Shown piece after piece: positions 8,086-15,447 of a stretch of DNA of 52,295 bases. The DNA is taken from the NCBI GenBank assembly GCA_021297985.1, contig JAJTGU010000092.1, forward strand, positions 1 to 52,295. The letters are read 5' to 3'. The notes under the pieces were generated by a model, which was not told the origin of the DNA, did not search any database, and saw only the letters and a program-made list of their open reading frames with translations. Source of the stretch: Rubrivivax sp. Its GTDB lineage: Bacteria; Pseudomonadota; Gammaproteobacteria; Burkholderiales; Burkholderiaceae_C. The translations under genes were made by a program, and so were the position numbers. Positions within the stretch are counted from its first letter, which is position 1; each line of letters starts with the position of its first letter.

Positions 8086-8739
8086 TCAGGCCGCCGAGTT
8101 GGTGATGGGCGTGGCCGTGGTCAGGCGATCGAGCCAGATGATGAGCTGCGCCGCGTCCATGGACTCGTTCGGAACGCCCGTCATGTACTTGAGGCTGTTT
8201 CCGTTGAAGTTGACCCAGATCTGGCCGAGGTACAGCGCGCTGAAGTTGTTCGGGCTTGGGACCATGCCGTAGCTGACGCTCAAGCCGAGCGCCAGCAGCC
8301 GTTGCAGGACGCCGGCGGATCCGCTGTTGGCCAGGGTTCCCCTCAACACGCTACCCACGATCGATGTGCCCTGGGCACAGCCGCTGGCGCCAAAGAAGGT
8401 CGCCACGGACTTGTTCAGTTCCCGGCGATAGACATGGGTCCCGCTGCCCGGGCTCCAGCTTCCTGCCTGTGTGCGCCAGAAGCTCAGGCCGTTGGAGGTG
8501 CACTGGATGAAGTTGACGCCCGGCTGCTGGCTTGCGAAGGTGTTCATCGACACGAAGCCCGACGCCTTGGTGCAACCGATCAGCCCAGTGGCCGAAACCG
8601 GCTGGCTCGCCAGGCTCAGGATCACTGGCGTTGCGGCGGCGCCGCCACGAAGAAGCAGCCGGCGACGGTCGATGCTCACGGTGCGGCGCTCGTCGGTGGC
8701 CGCCGAGGCCGGATCGGGCGTGCGGTGAGAGTCTTGCAT
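8086..8739 (-). CDS. Tat-exported protein of unknown function, first gene of the HprK-A cassette
   Basis: A 217-residue protein. After a polar N-terminus it has a twin-arginine signal (IDRRRLLLRGG, about 23-33), a hydrophobic stretch and an Ala-x-Ala-like cleavage site near SQPVSA (45-50), so it should be exported folded by the Tat system. The mature part is rich in Gly, Ser and Asn, holds three Cys (about 56, 80 and 121) and many aromatic residues, and ends in ITNSAA. I do not recognise a catalytic motif. Its place at the head of the kinase/PqqD/nucleotidyltransferase operon, four bases from the PqqD gene, makes it the obvious candidate substrate; this is inference. It lies downstream of two dyad elements at 8813-8857. 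Confidence 0.75.
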   Translation of the reverse strand: MQDSHRTPDPASAATDERRTVSIDRRRLLLRGGAAATPVILSLASQPVSATGLIGCTKASGFVSMNTFASQQPGVNFIQCTSNGLSFWRTQAGSWSPGSGTHVYRRELNKSVATFFGASGCAQGTSIVGSVLRGTLANSGSAGVLQRLLALGLSVSYGMVPSPNNFSALYLGQIWVNFNGNSLKYMTGVPNESMDAAQLIIWLDRLTTATPITNSAA

Positions 8740-8812
8740 CTTGTGCTCCGGGAAACGAAATCAGTTGAACGGATTCTAGAAAGACGCCTCTTCGAGCGCT
8801 TGCCGCAATGGC

Positions 8813-8826
8813 CCCGCATTTGCGGG
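8813..8826. promoter_or_regulatory. Dyad upstream of the HprK-A cassette (CCCGCA-TT-TGCGGG)
   Basis: Perfect six-base arms with a two-base centre, about 75-87 bases upstream of the ATG at 8739. It could be an operator for the cassette or part of a structured leader. There is no T-run, so it is not a simple terminator. Confidence 0.35.
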
Positions 8827-8841
8827 TCATCGCCTTCATGC

Positions 8842-8857
8842 CGTGACCTCGGTCACG
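8842..8857. promoter_or_regulatory. Dyad upstream of the HprK-A cassette (CGTGACC-TC-GGTCACG)
   Basis: Perfect seven-base arms around a two-base centre, between the terminator of the PEP-CTERM gene and the start of the cassette. Short spacing and symmetry suit a dimeric regulator. It is 15 bases from the second dyad at 8813-8826. Confidence 0.38.
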
Positions 8858-8869
8858 CGGTCTCGCCAG

Positions 8870-8898
8870 AAAAAACGCCCCGGGGTGAGCGGGGCGTT
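8870..8898 (-). terminator. Rho-independent terminator of the PEP-CTERM gene
   Basis: On the minus strand, AACGCCCCG (8898-8890), a seven-base loop and CGGGGCGTT (8882-8874) run into a T-tract (8875-8870). It lies about 58 bases past the stop at 8956 and isolates the PEP-CTERM transcript from the HprK-A cassette. Confidence 0.88.
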
Positions 8899-8955
8899 CT
8901 GACGGGTGTCCAGGCTCCGCACCTGGAACGCGGCATTGCTGCCGCTGGGGGCTGC

Positions 8956-9690
8956 TTAAGCCTTGCGGCGACGCGAAGCCACGCCCGCGCCAGCCAGAGC
9001 CAGACCCACCAGGGCCAGGGTCGCCGGCTCAGGGATGCGCAGACCGAACGAGTCAAGCGTCAGGTCCCAAGCGGCCGGGCCGTCGATGACCAGCTTCAGT
9101 TCCTGGGTGCCGGCACCGGCGCTGATGGTGTTCTGCTGGGCAGCGGTCAGCGCGAAGTTGACGGCCAAGGGGCCGAGCGGGCCAGCGGGAACATCCGGCG
9201 GGCCGGACACGCCGTCGTAGGCCGGGAAGGCTTGGCTGGAGAACAGCACGCCGTTGTAGAACAGCTTGAAGTTCACGCCCAGGTCCGAGAACAGCAGGTC
9301 GAAGGCCAGGCTGGCCGGGCCGGAGGCCGAGTTCGGGATGAAGCCGGCCGGGATGGTCCAGGCGATCGTGACTTGCGAGTCACGGTTGGCGGAGTTCGCA
9401 ACCGTCAGGGCACCTGCCGGGAACGTCTGGCTGCCGACCGTCACGTTGGACTGCGTGCCACCCGCGTTGGCGCCGGCAATGAAGTCGTGCGTCACGGTGC
9501 GCGACAGCGTGTTGGCCGGGGGGTTGACCGGGCCGACCGGGCCGACGCTGACGCCGACGCCGTTGATGGTGGTGTCGGCGACGAACATGTCCGGGCCGTC
9601 GAAGTTGTCAACGACGAACACGATCGCGTTGGCGTTGCTCATCGCAAACGCGGCGCCGATGGCGGCGGTGAGGGCAAGGATCTTGCGCAT
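8956..9690 (-). CDS. PEP-CTERM sorting-domain protein
   Basis: A 244-residue secreted protein. It has a Sec signal peptide (about 1-22, ending SNANA), a Thr/Asn/Gly-rich beta-type mature region without Cys, and a textbook C-terminal sorting signal: PEP (220-222), a hydrophobic helix (TLALVGLALAGAGVA) and a basic tail RRRKA. Exosortase A (19666-21249) should cut at this signal and pass the protein to the surface or matrix. The gene stands alone, with a strong sigma-54 promoter at 9761-9775, a likely Shine-Dalgarno (AGGAG about 7 bases upstream, read on minus) and a terminator at 8870-8898. The mature function is unknown; PEP-CTERM proteins of this type are associated with floc or matrix formation in other betaproteobacteria. 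Confidence 0.93.
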   Translation of the reverse strand: MRKILALTAAIGAAFAMSNANAIVFVVDNFDGPDMFVADTTINGVGVSVGPVGPVNPPANTLSRTVTHDFIAGANAGGTQSNVTVGSQTFPAGALTVANSANRDSQVTIAWTIPAGFIPNSASGPASLAFDLLFSDLGVNFKLFYNGVLFSSQAFPAYDGVSGPPDVPAGPLGPLAVNFALTAAQQNTISAGAGTQELKLVIDGPAAWDLTLDSFGLRIPEPATLALVGLALAGAGVASRRRKA

Positions 9691-9760
9691 GAAGAACTCC
9701 TATAAGGCTCTTGTAGAACTTGACTGGAAGCCACCCACCGGCGGCTGCACCAAAGACTGA

Positions 9761-9775
9761 GCAAGCGGTGTGCCA
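9761..9775 (-). promoter_or_regulatory. Sigma-54 (-24/-12) promoter of the PEP-CTERM gene
   Basis: Read on minus: TGGCAC (9775-9770), five bases, TTGC (9764-9761). GG and GC are exactly ten bases apart, as the sigma-54 consensus requires. Transcription would start near 9749, giving a leader of about 59 bases before the ATG at 9690. This fits the sigma-54 activator PrsR encoded in the same window. Confidence 0.85.
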
Positions 9776-9861
9776 GCTCAAGTGGCCGCTGGAGGCTGGT
9801 GCGTCACGCGGCCCGCCAAAACGCCGTTCGGACGCGAATGGTCGCAGAAAAATCACTTGTG

Positions 9862-9881
9862 AATAACGTTTCATTGTTATT
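9862..9881. promoter_or_regulatory. AT-rich dyad, candidate upstream activator (PrsR) site
   Basis: AATAAC-N8-GTTATT in an AT-rich island within GC-rich DNA, centred about 120 bases upstream of the predicted start of the sigma-54 transcript, where enhancer-binding proteins usually bind. Binding by PrsR is inferred from position only. Confidence 0.4.
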
Positions 9882-10009
9882 AGTCGCCATGAACGTCCTA
9901 ATTTGAGCTCGAGTGGCGAAGAGACCCCGTGCTTCAGGGGGGTGATCAGCGGCTTGCCAGTCGGTCCCGCTCAGCCCTGAAACCGGGGCTGTAAAGATTT
10001 CCGACACCT

Positions 10010-10024
10010 TGGCCAGGGGCTTGC
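10010..10024 (+). promoter_or_regulatory. Candidate sigma-54 promoter facing the EPS operon
   Basis: TGGCCA, five bases, TTGC, with correct GG-N10-GC spacing. The -12 element is perfect; the -24 has TGGC but CA instead of AC. It would give a leader of about 265 bases before the GTG at 10303. Confidence 0.42.
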
Positions 10025-10302
10025 CTGCCGCTGGCGGCGCTCGGGTGATGGTTCAGCGCAGAGCGATGGCATTTCGCCAGTCGTGAAAAATGTGAGCCCG
10101 CGCCAACGCGCGTGAAGCTGGCAGGGTCGAAGCGGGCAGACTGCTGTGCCATGATGATTGGTCGTTTGTTGCGTGCGGTTGGACGGGCGTGCGCCAGCGT
10201 GTCAGGCGACCTCAAGAACACCGCACTGGCGCATCGTGTGCATGGGGCTGGCCCGCACGCCCTCCGGCCTTCAGGGGCCGCCAAGGTAGGAGACCTGACG
10301 TT

Positions 10303-10947
10303 GTGAGAACACTGTCTTTGAGTTCGTTGTCGTTGCATCGCCTGATCGGCGGCGCTTTGGTGGGCGCGCTGGTGCTGCTGGGCGGATGCGCCAGCGGTCC
10401 ATCTGGATCGTTCCCACCGGCGCCTGCAGCCGCGGGTGGCGGTGACTACAACTACGTCATCGGTGCCGGCGATGGCCTGAACATCATCGTGTGGCGAAAC
10501 CCCGAGCTTTCGGCGACCGTTCCCGTGCGTCCGGACGGCAAGATCTCGGCGCCCCTGGTCGACGAACTGCAAGTCCAGGGCAAGACCTCGGTGCAGGTTG
10601 CACGCGAAGTCGAGAAGAAGCTCGCCCAGTACGTGCGCGATCCGGTCGTGACCGTGATCGTCACCGGCTTTGTCGGTCCCTACAGCGAACAGATCCGCGT
10701 TGTCGGCGAAGCCGCCCGGCCGCAGTTCCTGCCGTTCAAGCAGAAGATGACACTGCTCGACGTGATGATCGCGGTCGGTGGCCTGACGGATTTTGCCGAC
10801 GGCAACGGGGCGACCATCCTGCGCGGTTCGGACGGCAACAAGCAGTACTCGGTGCGCCTTCGCGATCTGATCAAGCGTGGCGACGTCTCGGCCAATGTCG
10901 AGATGCGGCCGGGCGACATCCTGATCATCCCGCAGAGCCTGTTCTGA
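10303..10947 (+). CDS. EPS export outer-membrane lipoprotein (XrtA-type Wza-like protein)
   Basis: A 214-residue lipoprotein from GTG 10303 (GGAG at 10289-10292). The signal peptide ends in the lipobox LLGGC. The mature protein has the polysaccharide export domain (YVIGAGDGLNIIVWRNPE, then PVRPDGKISAPLVDEL) and SLBB-like repeats (VVGEAARPQFLPF; NVEMRPGDILIIPQSLF). It is the short XrtA-associated relative of Wza, forming the outer-membrane exit for the polymer. It is the first gene of the EPS operon; the chain-length gene follows after 76 bases. Confidence 0.94.
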   Translation: MRTLSLSSLSLHRLIGGALVGALVLLGGCASGPSGSFPPAPAAAGGGDYNYVIGAGDGLNIIVWRNPELSATVPVRPDGKISAPLVDELQVQGKTSVQVAREVEKKLAQYVRDPVVTVIVTGFVGPYSEQIRVVGEAARPQFLPFKQKMTLLDVMIAVGGLTDFADGNGATILRGSDGNKQYSVRLRDLIKRGDVSANVEMRPGDILIIPQSLF

Positions 10948-11023
10948 CCTGGACGTCCGGGTTCCGGTCGCCACCGAGCGGCTGGGCCTGACATCCGGTC
11001 CGTGAACGCCAACTGGCCCGACC

Positions 11024-12640
11024 ATGCAAGAGATCGTCACCCAAATCCTCAACTTCGCACGCGGAATGTGGAAGTTCCGCTGGCCTTCGCTCATCGTGGC
11101 GTGGGTCGTGGCGGCCGTCGGGGTGGTCGTGGTCTGGCGCATTCCGGACCAGTACGAGGCGGCCGCGCGCATCTACGTCGACACCGACTCGATCCTCAAG
11201 CCGCTGATGAGCGGCCTGGCCGTGCAGCCCAATGTCGAGCAGCAGATCGGCATGCTCAGCCGCACGCTCATCAGCCGTCCGAACATCGAGAAGCTGATCC
11301 GGATGGCGGACCTGGACCTCAAGAACGAGTCCAAGGCCGATCAGGAAAAGCTGATCGAGAAGCTGATGACGGGGATCCAGATCCGGACCGCCGGTGGCGT
11401 GAACCTGTACACGATGAACTACCGCGACTCCGAACAGGACAAGGCCAAGCGCGTGGTCCAGTCGATGGTGTCGATCTTCGTCGAATCCGGGCTCGGCGCC
11501 AGCCGCAAGGACACCGACTCGGCCAAGACCTTTCTGTCTGAACAGATCAAGAGCTTCGAGACCAAGCTTGAAGAGGCCGAAGCTCGCATGAAGGAGTTCC
11601 GGCTGCGCAACCTGGACCGCCAGGGGCCTGACGGCAAGGATGTCGCCACCCGTCTGGCGGAGGTCCAGCAGCAACTTGAGGCGGCCCGTCTTCAACTGCG
11701 CGAGGCCGAGCAGGCGCGCGACTCCGCGAAGCGCCAACTGGTCGAGTCGCGCGGCGGCGGCTCGCGTACCGATGCGCTTCCGAATCTGCTGAGTTCCGCC
11801 GGCTCCGGACCCGCATCGAACGTCGCCATCGCCACGCCGGAGATCGATGCCCGCATCGATGCCCAGAAGCGCAACCTGGACAACCTGCTGCAGCGCTACA
11901 CCGACCGCCATCCCGATGTCCTCGGGGCACGTCGCCTGATCGAGGACCTCGAGGCGCAGAAGCGGCGCGAAGTGGCCGACGGCCAGCGCAAGGCCGCTGC
12001 CGCTGCGGCGGCGGCTCCGATCGTTTCCACCTCGTCGGCCAATGAGAGCCTGGCGATGCAGGAGCTCAACCGGATGCTCGTCACCAGCGAGGTCCAGGTG
12101 GCCTCGATGCGTGCCCGCGTCGACGAGTTCGCGGGCCGCTACGCACAACTGCGCGAATCCTTGAAGACCGCGCCTCAGATCGAGGCCGAGGCTGCGCAGC
12201 TGAACCGCGACTACGCCATCACCAAGAAGAACTACGAGGATCTTGTCGCCCGCCGGCAGTCGGCGGTGATGTCCGGCGAGCTCGATGTCGCCTCCGGGCT
12301 GGCGGACTTCAAGCTGGTCGACCCTCCGCGGGTATCGCCGCAGCCGGTGGCGCCGAACCGTCTGCTGCTGTTGCCGCTGGTGCTGGTGGTGTCGCTTGCG
12401 GCCGGGCTGTTCTCGGCCTTTGCGGCCAGCCAGCTCAGGCCGACATTCGCCGACTCCAATGAGCTTCGCGCCAGGACCGGTCTGCCGGTGCTTGGGGTGG
12501 TGACGATGATCGTCGGGGAAGATGATCGTCGACTCGCAAGGGCCGGACTGATCCGGTTCGTTGCGGCCTCCGGAGGCTTGGTGGGGCTCTTCGTCGCCGG
12601 ATTGATCGCGATGAGCCTGATGAACCGCTACACGGGGTGA
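11024..12640 (+). CDS. EPS chain-length determinant (XrtA-type, Wzc N-terminal-like)
   Basis: A 538-residue inner-membrane protein of the PEP-CTERM chain-length family. It has an N-terminal helix (about 22-40), a periplasmic Wzz region (RIYVDTDSILKPLMSG), long coiled coils (about 170-250 and 330-400, with LEEAEARMKEFR) and a Pro-rich motif before the second helix (VDPPRVSPQPVAPNRLLLLP). A further hydrophobic helix lies near the C-terminus. It controls polymer length and works with the separate tyrosine kinase encoded next; unlike Wzc, the kinase is not fused. Confidence 0.93.
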   Translation: MQEIVTQILNFARGMWKFRWPSLIVAWVVAAVGVVVVWRIPDQYEAAARIYVDTDSILKPLMSGLAVQPNVEQQIGMLSRTLISRPNIEKLIRMADLDLKNESKADQEKLIEKLMTGIQIRTAGGVNLYTMNYRDSEQDKAKRVVQSMVSIFVESGLGASRKDTDSAKTFLSEQIKSFETKLEEAEARMKEFRLRNLDRQGPDGKDVATRLAEVQQQLEAARLQLREAEQARDSAKRQLVESRGGGSRTDALPNLLSSAGSGPASNVAIATPEIDARIDAQKRNLDNLLQRYTDRHPDVLGARRLIEDLEAQKRREVADGQRKAAAAAAAAPIVSTSSANESLAMQELNRMLVTSEVQVASMRARVDEFAGRYAQLRESLKTAPQIEAEAAQLNRDYAITKKNYEDLVARRQSAVMSGELDVASGLADFKLVDPPRVSPQPVAPNRLLLLPLVLVVSLAAGLFSAFAASQLRPTFADSNELRARTGLPVLGVVTMIVGEDDRRLARAGLIRFVAASGGLVGLFVAGLIAMSLMNRYTG

Positions 12641-12644
12641 TCGC

Positions 12645-13778
12645 TTGAGCAGCCTGATCGAACAAGCCGCCGCGCGGCTCGAGCAACTCCGCCGCGCGGG
12701 GGTCGACATTCCCGAGCCGGATCGCGAACTCGGACGTACCGACGCCACCAGCCTGCCGGCGTCTGCAGCCACCGCCGCCCCCGCCAACGCCGCCACCGTC
12801 GAGGCCGCGGTCGACTTGCTTGAGCGAGCCGCTGCCGAACGCCAGGCGGATGTCCCGGCCGTGGTCGACCGTTCTTTGCCCAACACCGACCCCAGCCTGG
12901 CGCCGGTTCGTCCAGTGATGACGCCGGTGGCACGGGACGTGGGCGCAGCGTCACGCCGCGTGACCATCGACCTTGCGGCGTTGGCGCAAGCCGGCATCGT
13001 GGTTCCGAACGCGCCTCGCAACCACGTCGCCGACCAGTACCGGGTCTTGAAGCGGCCGCTGATCGCCAACGCGCTCGGTCGCGGCGCAGCGACGATCGCC
13101 CATGGCAACCTGATCATGGTGACCAGCGCCCTGGCGGGCGAGGGCAAGAGCTTCACGTCGATCAACCTCGCGATGAGCATCGCCGCGGAGCTCGACCACA
13201 CCGTGATGCTGGTCGATGCCGACGTGGCGCGACCTTCGGTCCTGCGCGTGCTCGGCCTGCCACCGGCGCCGGGGCTGCTGGAGCTGCTCGAAGGCAAGGC
13301 CGACATGAGCACCGTGCTGCTGCGGACCAACGTCGACAAGCTGACCATCCTGCCCAGCGGCAGCCCCCACCCGAAGGCGACCGAACTGTTGGCCAGCGAT
13401 GCCATGAGCCAGCTGCTGGACGACATCGCGACGCGTTACCCGGACCGGATCATCATCTTCGATTCGCCGCCGCTGCTGCTGACCACGGAGTCGCGGGTAC
13501 TGGCCACCCACATGGGGCAGGTCCTGGTGGTCGTCCATGCCGAACGCACCCTGCAAGCCACGGTGCAGCAGGCACTTTCGACGATCGAACACTGCCCGCT
13601 GAAGATGATGGTGCTCAACAAGGCCCGCGCGAGCGCCGAGGGCAGCTATGGCTATGGCTATGGCTACGGTTATGGCTACGGTTATGGCTATGGCTACGGC
13701 AGCGCAGAAGGCCCAACGGCTGCAGCCCCCGGATCCGCGGCGCCGGCAGCGCCCGAACCCTCTGCCGCGCCGCGATGA
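12645..13778 (+). CDS. XrtA-associated tyrosine autokinase (BY-kinase) with Gly-Tyr tail
   Basis: A 377-residue BY-kinase. The start is a TTG at 12645, four bases after the previous stop, with GGGGTGA upstream. Motifs are Walker A GEGKS (about 165-169), Walker A' LVDADVARPS (about 189-198) and Walker B IIIFDSPPLL. The C-terminal phosphorylation cluster is nine consecutive Tyr-Gly units encoded by a 54-base repeat (13647-13700), followed by an Ala/Pro-rich end. It should phosphorylate itself in trans and gate EPS assembly with the chain-length protein. The stop overlaps the next start (ATGA). Confidence 0.93.
   Translation: MSSLIEQAAARLEQLRRAGVDIPEPDRELGRTDATSLPASAATAAPANAATVEAAVDLLERAAAERQADVPAVVDRSLPNTDPSLAPVRPVMTPVARDVGAASRRVTIDLAALAQAGIVVPNAPRNHVADQYRVLKRPLIANALGRGAATIAHGNLIMVTSALAGEGKSFTSINLAMSIAAELDHTVMLVDADVARPSVLRVLGLPPAPGLLELLEGKADMSTVLLRTNVDKLTILPSGSPHPKATELLASDAMSQLLDDIATRYPDRIIIFDSPPLLLTTESRVLATHMGQVLVVVHAERTLQATVQQALSTIEHCPLKMMVLNKARASAEGSYGYGYGYGYGYGYGYGYGSAEGPTAAAPGSAAPAAPEPSAAPR
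13647..13700 (+). repeat. Tyr-Gly coding microsatellite in the kinase tail
   Basis: Nine copies of the six-base unit TAY-GGY encode nine Tyr-Gly pairs. Codons vary slightly (TAT/TAC, GGC/GGT), but long exact stretches remain that could slip in replication without breaking frame. Confidence 0.9.
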
Positions 13779-15439
13779 CCGGGTTCCTCCGGTCCAGGCA
13801 CGGGCTTGCCGCTTGCATGAGCGGCTGCCGGCTATTTGCCTTGCCTTTGGCGTTGGTCCTGGTGGCACCGGCGGATGCCGTTGCCCAGGACGCACCTGCG
13901 GCGGCGGGCGGCGGCGCGTCGGGCGCGGCCACGGCGCCGACTTCTGAAGGCGGGACCGAGGCCTCTGGGAGCGCGCCGCGGGGAGCGGCCGCGGGTCGGC
14001 GACTGACGATCACGACCGCCATCGAGGCCAGCGAGACCTACAACGAGACCCGCAGTTCGGCGCTGGCCGAGCGTAACGGCGTCGACTTCGTCACCCGCGT
14101 CTCGCCGAGCTTGCGTTTGAATCTCCAGAGTGGCCGCTTGCAAGGCAATGCCAGCTGGGTGGGCAGCGCCTCGCACCACTCGCGCGACTCGGGTGTGCGC
14201 GACAGCGAGCCCAAGGCGTTCCAGCAGAACCTGAACTCCAACCTGACGGCCGAGTTGGTCGAAGGGCACGTGTTCTTCGATGGGCGTGCCGGCATCTCGC
14301 AACAGGCGCTTTCGGCCTTCGACCGACAGTCCGCCCCCGACAGCGTGGCGGGTAACGCAAATCGAACCGAGGTCGGCAGCCTGTACCTGTCGCCCTCGTT
14401 CCGCAGCCGGATTTCGGACTGGGCCAAGGCCGAGTTTCGCCTCGTGGCCAGCGGGACCAACGGCCGCGATTCGATCGCCGCGGATTCGACCACATTGGGT
14501 GCCAGCGTTTCCCTCGCGTCGGCCGGGCGAGGCCTGGGCCTGGGATGGGCCTTCAGCGCCAACCACCAGACCACCGACCCCAAGGCCAGCCGCGAGACCG
14601 TCAACGATCGCGTCAATGCGAGCCTGACCTGGCGTCCGGACATCGACTGGGAGTTCTCGGCCAATGCCGGGCAGGAGGACACCGACGTCGGCGGCCTGGA
14701 GCGACGCCGCTACGACAACTGGGGCCTGGGACTGCGCTGGACTCCGTCGCCCCGTACCGAGCTGAGCTTGAACAGCGACCGCCGCTTTTTCGGCGACGGC
14801 TGGCGCTTCGTCTTCCAGCACCGCACGCCGCGCACGGTGTGGCGCTACTCGACCACCCGCGACGTCAGCAACGGCAGCGATCCCGCGGGAGTCGGTCAGC
14901 CGCAGACGGCCTACCAGTTGCTGTTTGCCCAGTTCGCGTCGCGGTTCCCGGATCCGGTGGAGCGCGAACAGGCGGTTCGCGACTTCCTGCGAGCCCTGGG
15001 CATCCCGGCAGAGTCGCTGGTTTCCGGGGGCAGCGTCAACGGTGCCATCTCGTTGCAGGAGCGGCACGACCTGTCCGCCGCCTGGACCGGGCGTCGCGCT
15101 TCGGTCACGGTCTCCGCCTTCTCGAGCGACACGCGGGTGCTCGACACGGTTTCGGCTGTTGCCACCGACCCGGGTCGGACCCAACTCTGGGGATGGAACG
15201 TGGCGCTCGGCTGGCGACTGACCCCCCAATGGTCGATCTCCCTGCTGGGTTCGCGTCAGCTCGTGCAGGGCAATGCGTCGAATCCGGGCAACGAGCTGAA
15301 GTCGGTGACGGCTTCGCTCAGCGGGCAGCTCGGACCGCGAACCACGCTGGGCTTGAATGGCCGCTACTCGGTCTTCAACAGCCCGCGCGACCCCTACCGC
15401 GAGACCGCGCTGGGCGCCTCGCTGGGCCTGAGGTTCTGA
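13775..15439 (+). CDS. PEP-CTERM system-associated outer-membrane protein (TIGR03016-type)
   Basis: A 554-residue predicted beta-barrel. The start ATG overlaps the kinase stop; an internal ATG at 13817 would give a tighter signal peptide (ends ADAVAQ). After an Ala/Gly-rich linker, the protein is built of alternating polar and hydrophobic strands with many Trp, Tyr and Arg-Asp turns. It ends in Phe (LGASLGLRF), the usual outer-membrane barrel signature. It belongs to the family always found between the kinase and the ATPase in XrtA operons. A role in moving or anchoring the EPS is likely but not shown by sequence. Confidence 0.85.
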   Translation: MTGFLRSRHGLAACMSGCRLFALPLALVLVAPADAVAQDAPAAAGGGASGAATAPTSEGGTEASGSAPRGAAAGRRLTITTAIEASETYNETRSSALAERNGVDFVTRVSPSLRLNLQSGRLQGNASWVGSASHHSRDSGVRDSEPKAFQQNLNSNLTAELVEGHVFFDGRAGISQQALSAFDRQSAPDSVAGNANRTEVGSLYLSPSFRSRISDWAKAEFRLVASGTNGRDSIAADSTTLGASVSLASAGRGLGLGWAFSANHQTTDPKASRETVNDRVNASLTWRPDIDWEFSANAGQEDTDVGGLERRRYDNWGLGLRWTPSPRTELSLNSDRRFFGDGWRFVFQHRTPRTVWRYSTTRDVSNGSDPAGVGQPQTAYQLLFAQFASRFPDPVEREQAVRDFLRALGIPAESLVSGGSVNGAISLQERHDLSAAWTGRRASVTVSAFSSDTRVLDTVSAVATDPGRTQLWGWNVALGWRLTPQWSISLLGSRQLVQGNASNPGNELKSVTASLSGQLGPRTTLGLNGRYSVFNSPRDPYRETALGASLGLRF

Positions 15440-15447
15440 GCCGCGCC

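Larger units (their letters stand above)
9691..10302. other. 612-base intergenic region between divergent PEP-CTERM gene and EPS operon
   Basis: No convincing gene. It holds the minus-strand sigma-54 promoter (9761-9775), an AT-rich dyad (9862-9881) and a plus-strand sigma-54 candidate facing the EPS operon (10010-10024). The remaining leader to 10303 is about 265 bases. An in-frame small reading frame there (from ATG 10151) ends in a GTGA overlap with the lipoprotein start, but it lacks a ribosome-binding site and coding bias. Confidence 0.6.

Noticed and set aside
10151-10306. Small reading frame ending in a GTGA overlap with the export lipoprotein start
   Set aside because: The overlap copies the coupling seen elsewhere, but there is no ribosome-binding site, the codon use is unlike its neighbours and the peptide has no recognisable feature. 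Probably chance in the leader.
13647-13700. Short tandem repeat as a CRISPR or non-coding element
   Set aside because: The repeat is in frame, codes Tyr-Gly at the expected tail of a BY-kinase and has no spacers.
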